Assembly: GCF_003634705.1 (NCBI RefSeq)
Contig: NZ_RBWU01000003.1
Coordinates: forward strand, 806,001-870,000
Reading direction: 5' to 3'
DNA from: Actinomadura pelletieri DSM 43383
GTDB taxonomy: Bacteria > Actinomycetota > Actinomycetes > Streptosporangiales > Streptosporangiaceae
Length of the DNA stretch: 64,000 nt
Shown here: positions 26,624 through 35,549 of the stretch, piece by piece
Numbering within the stretch: position 1 is the stretch's first letter
Layout of the letters: every line of letters starts with the position of its first letter
Notes under the pieces: model-generated
The model's input: only the letters and a program-made list of their open reading frames with translations
What the model was told of the DNA's origin: nothing
Databases searched by the model: none
Made by a program: the position numbers and the translations under genes

Positions 26624-27279
26624 CCTTCGCCGGTCGCGTTGGAACGGTACGGCGAGGTGACGAACCGCTGCGGCGTCACGAAGATCGCGGTGGCCTCGAC
26701 GGTCACCAGTCCGTCCGGTGCCGCGATCGTCCCGGACGCGTAGACCTTGCGTCCCTCCACACGGCACGCCTTGGCCTCGGCGAGGAGCGGCACGCCGAGC
26801 GGGGTGGGACGCACATACCGCAGTTCCAGGGTCGCGGTCATGCCGGACGTGCCGGTCGCGGCCGCGGCCACGCCGAGCACCTGGTCGAGGATCGCCGCGG
26901 TGACGCCGCCGTGCGCGTACGACGGCGGGCCCTCGTGGACGGCGCCGAGCGTGAACTCGCCGCGGACGAGGCCGTCCGGGGTGGTCTCCAGGTCGACGGG
27001 CGGCGCGAGCGGGTTGAGATGCCCGGTGACCGGGTTGCCGAGCTGCCGGTCGATGGGGCCGTCCGCGGCGGACTCCGTGGCGGCGGCATAGGGTGGATCG
27101 TTCCGACGCCGCGCCGTGAGCCGTGCCGTCAGCGCCCTGACCTCGTCCGCCACCGCGTCGGCCGCGGCGGCGCCGACGCCGGTGAGGAGGGCCGCGTCCG
27201 CCAGTTCACGGACACGGGCGGCGAGCCCCGCCAGCGCCGCCGCCTCGTCCTCCTCCAGCAGGTCCCGTTGCACCGTCAC
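26611..27279 (-). CDS. hot-dog-fold acyl-CoA thioesterase (PaaI-like)
   Basis: 222 residues. A helical N-terminal region (1-70) precedes a hot-dog domain with HEGPPSYAHGGVTAAILDQV (a helix carrying the substrate/catalytic region), TATLELRYVRPTPLGVPLL and VTVEATAIFV. Such enzymes hydrolyse acyl-CoA thioesters. AAGGAGG lies 10 bases before the GTG start. The 3' end overlaps the convergent gene by 13 bp. The physiological acyl group is unknown. Confidence 0.88.
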   Translation of the reverse strand: MTVQRDLLEEDEAAALAGLAARVRELADAALLTGVGAAAADAVADEVRALTARLTARRRNDPPYAAATESAADGPIDRQLGNPVTGHLNPLAPPVDLETTPDGLVRGEFTLGAVHEGPPSYAHGGVTAAILDQVLGVAAAATGTSGMTATLELRYVRPTPLGVPLLAEAKACRVEGRKVYASGTIAAPDGLVTVEATAIFVTPQRFVTSPYRSNATGEGQYS

Positions 27280-27387
27280 GCTCGCCCAGCCTCCTTGCGG
27301 AACGTCCCCGCGCCTCCCGATCAGCCGAACGTGATTCTAAGCAGGGAGTCTCAATGTCCCGGACACCGGGGTCGATGTCCGGCATTT

Positions 27388-28377
27388 TCAGGAGCCGGTG
27401 ATATGCGAGGTCGGGTTGGGCCGGAGGCTGCCGACCACCTTCTCGATCACCGTGTCGGGCAGCGCCTCCGGAAAGCCCCGGCCGGCCACCAGGACGAAGG
27501 TCGTCGTCAGGTCGGGCGCCACCCCCGGTATGGCCACCGCGTGGACGACGCCGGCCGGTGTGACGCACTTTCCCCTGGCCTTCACGACGACGTCGGCGCG
27601 GACGTGCACCGCGCCGGCGCGCCCGACCCGGACGGTCCGCGGGGCGCCCACGGTCACCACCGGAGCCGGTTGGCCCTTCTCGGTGAAGCCGAGCGTCGCC
27701 CACCTTTTCGCCGCGTGTTTCGCAACTCCCGTGACATCGTCCTCGACGTACTGCTGGAACCCGGTGCGACCACGGCTGAACTCGTCGTCGCCGTCCTTAC
27801 ACGCGTCGTCGAGGTACACGGCCCCGGCGCTCATCGCGACCGGTTTCCCGCCGTCGATGCTCTCGTAGCCGTGCAGGACTCCCGACCGAAGGATGCGCCA
27901 CGACTTGGGGACGTCGTAGGTCAGCCCGTACTTGGCGCTGCTGACGGCGTCCCAGCCCTTCACCTTCGGCCGAACCGTGCTGGTCGGTTCCGGCTCCGGC
28001 GACCTCGGCGGAGACGTCGTCGACGTGCCGATCTCGTCGTCGCCGTCGTCCCGGCCGAGGTCGTCGATCTGGAGACCGTTCCAAGCGAGGACGAGCAGCA
28101 GGACGAGGGCGACCGTGGCGAGGAGCGCCTGGCCGGGCCGTCGCCGCACGACCCGCGGGGAACGGCCGCGGCGCGGGCCGGCCGAGGAGGCGCCCTCCTG
28201 CGCCGGGAGATCCGCAGGTAGGGGCGGCTGATCGTCTTCGGGCGCGTTCCGCTCCTGACCCGGCAGCGGGTACGGGTGCGGGTCGTCCTTGGGCGCGTCC
28301 CCGTCCTGTCCCGGCAGCGGATAAGGGTTCCGCCGGCCCTCACGGTCGATGCCGCCCGCGGCGTCGTCGCCCTTCAT
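27388..28377 (-). CDS. single-pass membrane protein with DUF8017-type extracellular domain
   Basis: 329 residues. The cytoplasmic N-terminus has near-repeats of PYPLPGQ (RNPYPLPGQDGD and HPYPLPGQERN), then basic residues, one transmembrane helix (about 85-105, ALLATVALVLLLVLAW), a Ser/Thr/Pro linker and a domain of about 200 residues starting YGLTYDVPKSWRIL, with cysteines near LDDACKD and RGKCVTP. The extracellular domain resembles the Actinomadura-type DUF8017. Function unknown. Divergent from the DUF4870 gene, with 154 bp between the two starts. Confidence 0.75.
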   Translation of the reverse strand: MKGDDAAGGIDREGRRNPYPLPGQDGDAPKDDPHPYPLPGQERNAPEDDQPPLPADLPAQEGASSAGPRRGRSPRVVRRRPGQALLATVALVLLLVLAWNGLQIDDLGRDDGDDEIGTSTTSPPRSPEPEPTSTVRPKVKGWDAVSSAKYGLTYDVPKSWRILRSGVLHGYESIDGGKPVAMSAGAVYLDDACKDGDDEFSRGRTGFQQYVEDDVTGVAKHAAKRWATLGFTEKGQPAPVVTVGAPRTVRVGRAGAVHVRADVVVKARGKCVTPAGVVHAVAIPGVAPDLTTTFVLVAGRGFPEALPDTVIEKVVGSLRPNPTSHITGS

Positions 28378-28531
28378 GATCGTGACCGTAGCGCACGGCG
28401 GACGGTTCCAGATCCGGTACGGCGTCCCGGCGGACAAGGAATCCGATGCGTTCAGAAGGCGTCTGATCCGGGTTCCGATAGATTCCTGCAGTACCTCCCA
28501 TGGACCCCCGTCTGTACCTAAGGAACCAGCC

Positions 28532-29248
28532 GTGACGGACCAGCCCCCGCCACCTGACGAGCCCCCCTCGGCCGCCCCGCCACCCGTCGACACACCCCCC
28601 GTTGACACACCACCGGTCGACACGCCGCCCGTCGACACACCACCGGCCGCCGCCGCACCGGGGTTTCTCCCTCCCGCCGACCCGGCGGACGACCGGCCTC
28701 CTCCGCACTCGAGTCCCTATGGCGAGATCCCGGGCACGCCCCCTCCCGGGCAGCCGCCGCCCGGACAGGTGCCGCCCGGACAAGTGCCTCCAGGGCAGGC
28801 GCCGCCCGGGCAGGCGCCGCCCGGGGGCGGGCCCTACGACCCTCGTTGGGGGTACGGGCCGCCGGGGGTCCCGTATGGAACGCCGCAGTCCCCTCCGCAG
28901 GAGACGACCTGGGCGATCTTCTCCTATGTCGGGATCATCCTGATCGGCTTTCTGGCGCCACTGATCATCTACTTCGTGAAGCGGCGCACCGAACCGTTCA
29001 CCCGCTACCACGCGGCGCAGGCGATGAACTTCCAGCTCACCCTGCTGATCCACGCCCTCGTGGTGGCGGCCGTCTGTGTGCCTCCGGCGATCCTGCTCGA
29101 CACGCCCGCCTTCCTGGCGCTGTTCGCCCTCCCGTACCTGGAGTTGCTGATCGGCCAGTGGGTGTTCATCATCCTGGGGGCGGTGAAGGCGGGAAAGGGG
29201 CAGTACGTCCGGTTCCCTACCTTCTTCTGCTTCCGAATGATCAAGTAG
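28532..29248 (+). CDS. DUF4870/Tic20-like membrane protein with Pro-rich repeats
   Basis: 238 residues. The first 130 residues are Pro-rich: four exact VDTPP units (28586-28645) then several PPGQ(V/A/P) units. The C-terminal part is a DUF4870 domain with four hydrophobic segments: WAIFSYVGIILIGFLAPLII, FTRYHAAQAMNFQL (conserved HAxQA motif), and further helices. DUF4870 proteins are small membrane proteins of unknown role related to Tic20. GTG start after AGGA at 9 bases. Confidence 0.88.
   Translation: MTDQPPPPDEPPSAAPPPVDTPPVDTPPVDTPPVDTPPAAAAPGFLPPADPADDRPPPHSSPYGEIPGTPPPGQPPPGQVPPGQVPPGQAPPGQAPPGGGPYDPRWGYGPPGVPYGTPQSPPQETTWAIFSYVGIILIGFLAPLIIYFVKRRTEPFTRYHAAQAMNFQLTLLIHALVVAAVCVPPAILLDTPAFLALFALPYLELLIGQWVFIILGAVKAGKGQYVRFPTFFCFRMIK
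28586..28828. repeat. in-gene Pro-rich tandem repeats
   Basis: Four consecutive 15-bp VDTPP units (28586-28645) and further PPGQ-type units near 28744-28828 within the DUF4870 gene. They lengthen the cytoplasmic tail and may vary between strains. Confidence 0.8.
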
Positions 29249-29252
29249 CCGG

Positions 29253-30017
29253 TCAGGCGGGTGGGAAGGCGCAGACCGCCACGGTCGCGTCGTCGTGCAC
29301 CTTCCCACGCGGCCACCGGACGGCCTGCGGGTCGGTGCGCTCGATGTCCCGGGTCCGCTCGATCAGCGCGGTGGGCCCGGAGTTGACGGCGAGCGCGGCC
29401 AGCCCGGCCCAGTCGGTGGCGCCGAACATGTCCACGAGCCGTGTCGCGCCGTCCGTCAACAGCAGGACGTGGCGCAGTTCGTCCATCGGCACCGTTCCCG
29501 TGACCGCGGCGTCGGTCACCGCCGGGTCGGCCGCGGCGTAGTGGTGGCCTCCCGTGATCTCCCGGACCCCGGACGGGCCGTCGAGCAGCACGGTCGAGTC
29601 GGCCAGGACGAGATAGTCGACCAGCCCGCCCCGCAGCCGCAGGGCCAGCACGGTCGCGGCGGGCGTGGTCGGCGCCCGCAGGTCGCAGGTCGCGCGGTGC
29701 GCCGCGGCCACGTCCGCGATCGCGCCCGCGAGCCGCGCCACCAGCGGCCGCCGCCCCGGCGTGTGGACGCCCTCGGGCGGCCCCACCGGCGGGCCGGCTG
29801 GAGGGACACCGGGCGGGTGGGTCCCGTCCAGCATCCGCGCGAGCAACCGGGTGCCGAGCGACCGCGCGTACCAGGCCGTCCCGTGCGCGCAGCCGAGGTC
29901 GGTGCCGAGCGGCAGGCCACACCCGTCGAGCACCACCACGGCCCCGGCGGCCGCGGCGACGAAGTCCTCGTTCCCGCGCTCGACACTGCCCTGGTCGGTC
30001 GCCCACGACACCCGCAT
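29253..30017 (-). CDS. PP2C-family serine/threonine phosphatase
   Basis: 254 residues. PP2C motifs: SVERGNEDFV (11-20), VVVLDGCG (28-35), LVDYLVLADSTVLLD, HVLLLTDGATRLVD, and VHDDATVAV at the C-terminus. Asp residues in these bind the two metal ions. In this copy the second motif has Gly-Cys-Gly where DGxG is usual, but the key Asp is kept. ATG after GGAGGGG. It stands alone, unlinked to a kinase gene here. Confidence 0.88.
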   Translation of the reverse strand: MRVSWATDQGSVERGNEDFVAAAAGAVVVLDGCGLPLGTDLGCAHGTAWYARSLGTRLLARMLDGTHPPGVPPAGPPVGPPEGVHTPGRRPLVARLAGAIADVAAAHRATCDLRAPTTPAATVLALRLRGGLVDYLVLADSTVLLDGPSGVREITGGHHYAAADPAVTDAAVTGTVPMDELRHVLLLTDGATRLVDMFGATDWAGLAALAVNSGPTALIERTRDIERTDPQAVRWPRGKVHDDATVAVCAFPPA

Positions 30018-30137
30018 CGCACCCGCCCCTCCGTCGCCCGCCACCAGTATGAGGGTGGACCGACCACGCTGCGGCACGCCCGAACCGACGCGGTGCCACG
30101 CCGACCGACACGGCGGTTGCGCTCGGCCGCGTCGCCG

Positions 30138-30836
30138 TCAGGCCAGGACGGCCCGGGGGTCGACCCGGGCCACGGCGCGGACGGGCGCACCGTCCGCGCC
30201 CGCGAGGGCGATCGGGAAGAGGGACACCTCGATCGCGCGACCCGCGTTCTGCGCGTCGAGGACCCGGTCGAGGCCGGTGAGGTTCTCGCCGATCACCGCG
30301 CCCGCCTCGCAGAGGACGCGATGGACGTCCAGGGAGAACTCCGCGGACCCGGGCGGCGGGGTGCGGTCGACGCTGAGCGCGTCGACGGCCACCGTCCGGA
30401 CACCCGCCGCGACGATCGCCTCGGCCGTCTCGGGCGCGGGATACGGATGGGCGAGGTAGGCGTCGGTGCCCCAGTGCCGCGACCAGCCCGTCGCGATGAG
30501 CAGGACGACGCCCGGCGCGAGCCCGCGCGGCAGCAGCTCCGGGCCGATGGACGAGCGCGGCGGCAACCCGCGGGCGTCCATCACGACGGCCGGTCCGGTG
30601 AAACGGGACAGGGGCAGCTCGTCCAGGCGCGGCAGCGAGTCGTCGATGTGGAACGGCGCGTCCACGTGGGTGCCGGACTGGGAGCCCATGTGCAGGCGCA
30701 GGACGTTCACGCCGTCCCCCTCCACCGTGAGCGCGGGAACGGCCTCGACCTGTGGGTCGCCCGGGTAGACGGGCATGCCCGTGACGATCGGTACCGACAG
30801 GTCGAGCAGCTCCGCTTCGGTGGTCTCCATGCCCAT
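30138..30836 (-). CDS. cyclase-family metal-dependent hydrolase (kynurenine-formamidase-like)
   Basis: 232 residues. The cyclase signature SGTHVDAPFHID is present, followed by PAVVMDARG and GVLLIATGWSRHWGTDAYL; a second metal-binding His lies in the His-Trp-Gly segment. Family members hydrolyse N-formylkynurenine, isatin or similar cyclic amides. The neighbourhood does not carry other tryptophan-degradation genes. The start is either MGMETTEAE or the Met two codons later. Starts only 43 bp from the divergent HipA-like gene. Confidence 0.87.
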   Translation of the reverse strand: MGMETTEAELLDLSVPIVTGMPVYPGDPQVEAVPALTVEGDGVNVLRLHMGSQSGTHVDAPFHIDDSLPRLDELPLSRFTGPAVVMDARGLPPRSSIGPELLPRGLAPGVVLLIATGWSRHWGTDAYLAHPYPAPETAEAIVAAGVRTVAVDALSVDRTPPPGSAEFSLDVHRVLCEAGAVIGENLTGLDRVLDAQNAGRAIEVSLFPIALAGADGAPVRAVARVDPRAVLA

Positions 30837-30879
30837 GAATTCGATTATCCCGGGGCGTCGTACCCGATAGCGTTGCGTT

Positions 30880-31707
30880 GTGTTGCCACACGTGACAGCC
30901 ATCCGCTACGTGACGCCGCTGCGCGAGGGCGGGTCACTGCCGGGCGTCGTCGAGGCCGACGACCTCGGCACTTATGTCATGAAATTTCATGGCGCCGGGC
31001 AGGGACGCAAGGCGCTGATCGCCGAGGTCGTCACCGGTGAACTGGCCCGCAGGCTCGGTTTCCGGGTGCCCGACCAGGTGCTCATCGACCTGGACCCGGC
31101 CATCGGACGCCACGAACCCGACCCCGACGTGCAGGACCTGTTGAAGGCGAGCCCGGGCTGCAACCTCGGCATCGACTTTCTGCCCGGCTCCCTCGGGTTC
31201 GATCCGCTCGGCTGGCGGCCCGACCCCGGTTTCGCGTCCCGCGTGCTGTGGTTCGACGCGTTCACCGGCAATGTGGATCGCAGCTGGCGGAACCCGAACA
31301 TGCTGGTGTGGCACGGCGACGTGTGGCTGATCGACCATGGCGCGAGTCTCATCTTCCACCACGCGTGGACGAACGCGACGCGGCTGTTCTCCGGCCCGTA
31401 CGACGTGGCCGACCATGTCCTCACCCCCTACGCGACCCGGCTGGAGGAGGCCGAGGCCGAACTCGCACCCAAGATCACGGAAGGGTTGTTGCGCGAGGTG
31501 ACCGCCCTGGTGCCCGATCTCTGGCTGGAAGGCGAACCGGGGTTCGCCGGTCCTCAGGAGCTACGGGACGCCTATGTCGACATCCTGCTCCCCCGCGCCG
31601 GGAAGCCGCGTGACTGGCTGCCCGACCCGACCGTCGGCGGTCGCGCGCCGGACACGACGGCACGGCGTGGCGAGAACCGTCCCGGCCGGCTCGGTGGCGC
31701 CTCATGA
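30880..31707 (+). CDS. HipA-family kinase-like protein
   Basis: 275 residues. It shows a HipA-type kinase core without the N-terminal HipA_1 subdomain: YVMKFHGAGQGRKALIAEVV (nucleotide Lys), DAFTGNVDRSWRNPNMLVWH (catalytic loop with Asp and Asn, as DxxxxNxDR), and VWLIDHGASLIF (metal-binding Asp). Classical HipA phosphorylates glutamyl-tRNA synthetase. In this stand-alone actinobacterial type no HipB antitoxin precedes it; the partner is DUF3037, whose ATG overlaps the stop. GTG start. Confidence 0.88.
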   Translation: MLPHVTAIRYVTPLREGGSLPGVVEADDLGTYVMKFHGAGQGRKALIAEVVTGELARRLGFRVPDQVLIDLDPAIGRHEPDPDVQDLLKASPGCNLGIDFLPGSLGFDPLGWRPDPGFASRVLWFDAFTGNVDRSWRNPNMLVWHGDVWLIDHGASLIFHHAWTNATRLFSGPYDVADHVLTPYATRLEEAEAELAPKITEGLLREVTALVPDLWLEGEPGFAGPQELRDAYVDILLPRAGKPRDWLPDPTVGGRAPDTTARRGENRPGRLGGAS

Positions 31708-32105
31708 GCAACATCAGGACGGCCGCGGAACCCACGGTCTTCGAGTACGCGGCGCTGCGGGTCGTGCCGCGTGTCGAACGCGGCGAGACCATGAACGTGG
31801 GCGTGGTGGTGTACTGCCGGGCGCGCGACTACCTGGGCTGCCGCACGCACCTGGACGAACAGCGCCTCATGGCCCTGGATCCGCTGCTGAACGTCGAGGG
31901 GGTCCGCAAGGCGCTCCGGGGGGTGGAGGCCGTCTGCTGCGGCGGAGAACGGGCGGGTCAGGCCGCGCACGAGGCGCCGGGCACGCGTTTTCGCTGGCTG
32001 ACGGCGCCGCGCAGCACGATCGTCCAGCCCGGCCCCGTGCACGCCGGGCTGACCGACGACCCGGAGGCCGAGCTGGAACGTCTCCTCGATCTGCTCGTCA
32101 AATGA
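31704..32105 (+). CDS. DUF3037 protein, partner of HipA-like kinase
   Basis: 133 residues, matching the DUF3037 pattern: FEYAALRVVPRVERGETMNVGVVVYC at the N-terminus and the C-terminal AELERLLDLLVK helix. Overlaps the HipA-like gene by 4 bp (ATGA), indicating coupled translation. Role unknown; adjacency suggests substrate or regulator of the kinase. Confidence 0.9.
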   Translation: MSNIRTAAEPTVFEYAALRVVPRVERGETMNVGVVVYCRARDYLGCRTHLDEQRLMALDPLLNVEGVRKALRGVEAVCCGGERAGQAAHEAPGTRFRWLTAPRSTIVQPGPVHAGLTDDPEAELERLLDLLVK

Positions 32106-32150
32106 TGCCGACCCGAAAACGCGTCCGACTGACCGGATAACGCGGAAGGG

Positions 32151-33059
32151 TCAATCCCATTCCCAGCGGATGCCGTGATATCCGGCGGCCATGCCGAACT
32201 CGATGAAATGAACGCTGTGGTAACTGGAGAGCCGCAGGTCCGCGGAGTCCTTCAGCGCGGTGTGGCCGTCGGGACGCCACGTTCGATAGCAGCGGGCGGG
32301 GAGCGCGGACGGATGGAATCTGACCTCGATGAGGTATTCGTGCTGGGGGGCGCGGAATCCGCGTCCCTCCTCGTTGGCGGGTGGGCTGGCCTCGTCGAAT
32401 CCGAAGCCGTATTCCAGCAGGTACGTCTCGCCACGGCCGAGGGCCCGGTCGAACAGCAGCTCGGCGGCGATGAGGCCGCTCGCCTCGTCCATCCGGACGC
32501 GCCCGAAGCGGCAGCCGCGGACGGTGCGGGACGACGGCAGGACGCCCTGCGGATGGTGGTAGACCGCGATCCAGCGGTCGACGCCGCGCTGCTGCGCCTG
32601 GAACACGGCCCGGACCCGGACCTCGCTCAGCTCCCTGCGGCGTCCGATGATGTACTGGTCATGCATGCTGAGCCCGGTGAGCTGGCGCTCGCCGCGATCG
32701 CCGATCTCGTCCAGCAGATCGCGGACGCCGGGCTCGGGACACAGCTCCTCCACCGGCAACCACGGTCCCGTGGCGCGCTCGGCGGTGGGCTTGAGGAGGG
32801 TCAGCAGTGAATGGCGCGGCAGTTCGAGGATGACCTCGAGACCGCGGACGGCGCGCATCGAGTCGGCGCGCTCGGGCCGTGTCCGACCGCGCTGCCAGTA
32901 GCTCAGCGTGGACAGGCTGACGGCGATGCCCTGCTCGTCGAGACGGCGCCGCAGGGAGTCGAGGCTGAGGCCCCGCGCCTGGATCGCCGCGTGCAAGGCG
33001 ACATTGAACGGCCCGTACTGCAAGACCTGTAGAAGATCGTCTTCTGCGACACTCTGCAC
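32151..33059 (-). CDS. XRE-type regulator with unfamiliar C-terminal domain (copy 1)
   Basis: 302 residues. N-terminal helix-turn-helix at about 28-75 (LSLDSLRRRLDEQGIAVSLS, TLSYWQRGRTRPERADSMRA). The remainder (about 95-302) is a beta-rich domain with LSMHDQYIIGRRRELSEVRV, VYHHPQGVLP, CRFGRVRMDEASGLIAAELL, LPARCYRTW, and the C-terminal GIRWEWD. The protein at 33308-34489 has the same plan. GTG after GGAGG. A TGCAATTGCA palindrome lies upstream. The C-terminal domain probably senses a ligand; identity unknown. Confidence 0.8.
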   Translation of the reverse strand: MQSVAEDDLLQVLQYGPFNVALHAAIQARGLSLDSLRRRLDEQGIAVSLSTLSYWQRGRTRPERADSMRAVRGLEVILELPRHSLLTLLKPTAERATGPWLPVEELCPEPGVRDLLDEIGDRGERQLTGLSMHDQYIIGRRRELSEVRVRAVFQAQQRGVDRWIAVYHHPQGVLPSSRTVRGCRFGRVRMDEASGLIAAELLFDRALGRGETYLLEYGFGFDEASPPANEEGRGFRAPQHEYLIEVRFHPSALPARCYRTWRPDGHTALKDSADLRLSSYHSVHFIEFGMAAGYHGIRWEWD

Positions 33060-33104
33060 TTTTCGGCCTCCGGATCAGCTCCGGCCGGCCCCCGCACAAC
33101 GGCC

Positions 33105-33129
33105 TTGACAACTGCAATTGCACTTTCAA
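33105..33129. promoter_or_regulatory. candidate operator upstream of XRE regulator 1
   Basis: Perfect palindrome TGCAATTGCA (33113-33122) flanked by TTGA and TCAA, 54 bp upstream of the regulator start. The position suits autoregulation. Inference. Confidence 0.4.
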
Positions 33130-33307
33130 TGCTCACTGTAAGCCCCGTCTGGCACTATGCCAACAGGCAACTTTTGACGTCTCTCCCTTCCCTCTCGTCA
33201 CTCCCGCTCCACCCGGCGGCTACTCCGGGTTCATGGAGTGTAGCCGCGCTCGGGCCGCCGGTCTTGCGTTTCGCGGACGAGTTCAATGTGATTTCGATGC
33301 CAACAGA

Positions 33308-34489
33308 TCAGTGCCACTCCCATTCGATGCCGACGATGCCGCGCCGGACGGCGCCGACCGCGAGGTTCGCGCTGCCGGACGTCCCGATCCACAGCTCACC
33401 GAGCCGCTGGCGCGGCGACTGGGAGCTCTCGGCGGTGAAGCCGTAGCAGCGCGCGGGCAGCCGTTCGCCGTCGAACTGGATGATCGCGACGTAGTCGTGG
33501 ACGGGATGGGAGAAGCGCCGGTCGTAGCTGTCGTGGGCGAGTTCGTCGATGGGACCGATCTCGTACTCGACGACGGCCGTGTCGCCCGCCGACAGGACAC
33601 GGTCGAAGACCAGCTCGAACGCCATCAGCCCGCCCTCGGCGCGGATGCGGCCGGGGCGGCAGTACCGCACGTCCGCGAGACCGGCCGTCCCGGCACCGGA
33701 CGCGGCGGCGCGCTCGGCCCCGGCGACGGTGCCGGTCACGGCGGCGACACCGGTCGCCGCGCCGGCAACGGCGGCGACACCGGCGGCGGCACCGGCCGCG
33801 TTGGCCCCGGCCGTCGCGCCCGCTTCGGCGGCGCCGTCCGGCTTGTGATCGCCCGGGACCGCGAGGTCGCCGGAGCCGCCCGAGGTCGCCGGGCCGCCGG
33901 TGTTGCCGGGCTGCTGGACCCCACCTGTCTGGTGGACGCACACGACCCGGTCGATGTCGTCGCCGGCGGCGCGCAGGACGCTGCGCACCGACAGCGTCCA
34001 CGAGCGGCGGGCCTCGTCGAGCCGGAACACGTCGTGGATGCTGAGCCGTTCGAGCCGGTGGTCACCGGACCGGTCGAGCTGCCCGACGAGGTTCGTGTAC
34101 CGCTCCGGGTCGGGCCACAGGTCACGCACCGGGCGACCGCGCTCCCCCGGCCCCGGCGCGCCGGCGGTCAGACCGCCGCGGACCGGGGTCGCGGTGGGCG
34201 CGGGATCGTCGAGCAGGTCGGTCAGGGTACCCGGCGGAACCTGGAGGATCTCCTCCAGCGCGACGACGACCGTGCGGGAGCGCGGGCGACTACGACCCCG
34301 CTGCCAGTAGCTCAGCGTGGCCACGCTGACGGTCAGGCCGCGGCGCCCGAGCCGGTGCCGGATCCGTTCCAAGGTCAGCCCGCTGGCCTGGATGGCCTGC
34401 CGTAACGCCCCGGCGAATTCCACGGCCGGATGGTACCTGTCCTGGAAGCCTGATTCATAGGTTGTGTCAGACCAGGCAGGCAATGACAA
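33308..34489 (-). CDS. XRE-type regulator with unfamiliar C-terminal domain (copy 2, with Ala/Gly insert)
   Basis: 393 residues. Helix-turn-helix at about 40-90 (ERIRHRLGRRGLTVSVATLS, YWQRGRSRPRSRT). The C-terminal domain shares with copy 1 LSIHDVFRLDEARRSW, VHQTGGVQ, YCRPGRIRAEGGLMAFELVF, LPARCYGF and the ending GIEWEWH. An extra stretch of about 75 residues rich in Ala, Gly, Thr and Val (near 205-275) is absent from copy 1. The start codon is TTG here; a GTG 66 bp downstream would remove part of the region that aligns with copy 1. 25 bp after the GNAT gene. Confidence 0.78.
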   Translation of the reverse strand: MSLPAWSDTTYESGFQDRYHPAVEFAGALRQAIQASGLTLERIRHRLGRRGLTVSVATLSYWQRGRSRPRSRTVVVALEEILQVPPGTLTDLLDDPAPTATPVRGGLTAGAPGPGERGRPVRDLWPDPERYTNLVGQLDRSGDHRLERLSIHDVFRLDEARRSWTLSVRSVLRAAGDDIDRVVCVHQTGGVQQPGNTGGPATSGGSGDLAVPGDHKPDGAAEAGATAGANAAGAAAGVAAVAGAATGVAAVTGTVAGAERAAASGAGTAGLADVRYCRPGRIRAEGGLMAFELVFDRVLSAGDTAVVEYEIGPIDELAHDSYDRRFSHPVHDYVAIIQFDGERLPARCYGFTAESSQSPRQRLGELWIGTSGSANLAVGAVRRGIVGIEWEWH

Positions 34490-34514
34490 GGATGATTGGC
34501 CGAGCCGGACGATC

Positions 34515-35357
34515 TTAGAACAATATGGACATAAAGGAACCGGTTTCGAGGAATCCGACTCGCCGGTACACCGCCCGCGCGCGCGTGTTGTAGTCGTTCA
34601 CATAGAGTGACACCGTCGGCGCGATGCCGTGCAGCGCCTCCCGCACCACGGCCGACATTCCGGCCACGGCCCGGCCCTGCCCGCGCAGATCGGGCGGCAC
34701 CCAGACACCCTGCACCTGGCAGGCCCCCGGCGTGACGGCGCCGACCTCCGCCTTGAACACGACCCGGCCGTCCTCGATGCGGGCGAACGCCCGGCCGTCG
34801 CGGATCAGTTCGGCGACGCGGGCGCGGTACAGCACCCCGCCGTCTCCACCGTCCGGGGAGACGCCGACCTCTTCGGTGAACATCGCCACGCAGGCGGGAT
34901 AGACGACGTCGAACTCCTCCATCCGGACGCGCCGGACGTCCGGGTCGGGCGCCACGTCCGGGACGGTGGAGGTGGCCATGACCGGCTGGGCGGCGCGGAC
35001 GGCCCGCGGCGGCCCCCAGTACGGCGCGAGGATCTCCCACAGCTCCGAGACCGCGCCGACCGGTCCGACGATCGACGAGCAGCGCCGTCCCTGCGCCTGG
35101 GCCCGTTCGGCGAACGCACGGACGGCCCCGGGCCCCGCCGCCACCGGGATGAGGTTGGCACCGGAGTAGCACAGCGAGACGAGCCGGCCGTCGTGCAGGT
35201 AGCCCCACATCTGGGCGCCGAGGCGGCGCGGGTCGAGCCCCGCCGCGTGGACGCGCGAGCTGACGAACACGTTGGACACCGGGTCGGCGTCCAGGATCGC
35301 GAGGGCCTCCGCCCGGTGCCGGTCGTCCAGTACGCGCACCGGGATCGAGCCCAGCAT
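34515..35357 (-). CDS. GNAT acetyltransferase with DUF4081 domain (MEP-locus gene)
   Basis: 280 residues. N-terminal DUF4081-like half (to about 135), then a GNAT domain: VQGVWVPPDLRGQGRA carries the acetyl-CoA loop (RGQGRA) and SLYVNDYNTRARAVYRRVGF is the conserved Asn-Tyr C-terminal motif. In mycobacteria the corresponding gene (Rv2867c type) directly follows ispG; here three peptidase genes intervene. Substrate unknown. Start at MLGSIPVRV. Confidence 0.9.
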   Translation of the reverse strand: MLGSIPVRVLDDRHRAEALAILDADPVSNVFVSSRVHAAGLDPRRLGAQMWGYLHDGRLVSLCYSGANLIPVAAGPGAVRAFAERAQAQGRRCSSIVGPVGAVSELWEILAPYWGPPRAVRAAQPVMATSTVPDVAPDPDVRRVRMEEFDVVYPACVAMFTEEVGVSPDGGDGGVLYRARVAELIRDGRAFARIEDGRVVFKAEVGAVTPGACQVQGVWVPPDLRGQGRAVAGMSAVVREALHGIAPTVSLYVNDYNTRARAVYRRVGFLETGSFMSILF

Positions 35358-35549
35358 GCGCACCGCTACCCGCCTCCGCGCCGTTCCGCGGGGCGTGGGA
35401 GGTCGTCCTCCCACGGAAGACTCGACGGGAACGGCTCCCGTTCGGCCCTCAGCACTGAAAGCACCACGTGCACCAGCCTATGCCGTCCAGGGCCCATGCA
35501 CCCCCACAGGCTCGGAGAACGCTTCCAGGCGACCGGGCGGACGCACCGC

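Noticed and set aside
29005..30891. Single large minus-strand frame across the PP2C and cyclase genes
   Set aside because: It is out of frame with both proteins' conserved motifs and Arg-rich throughout.
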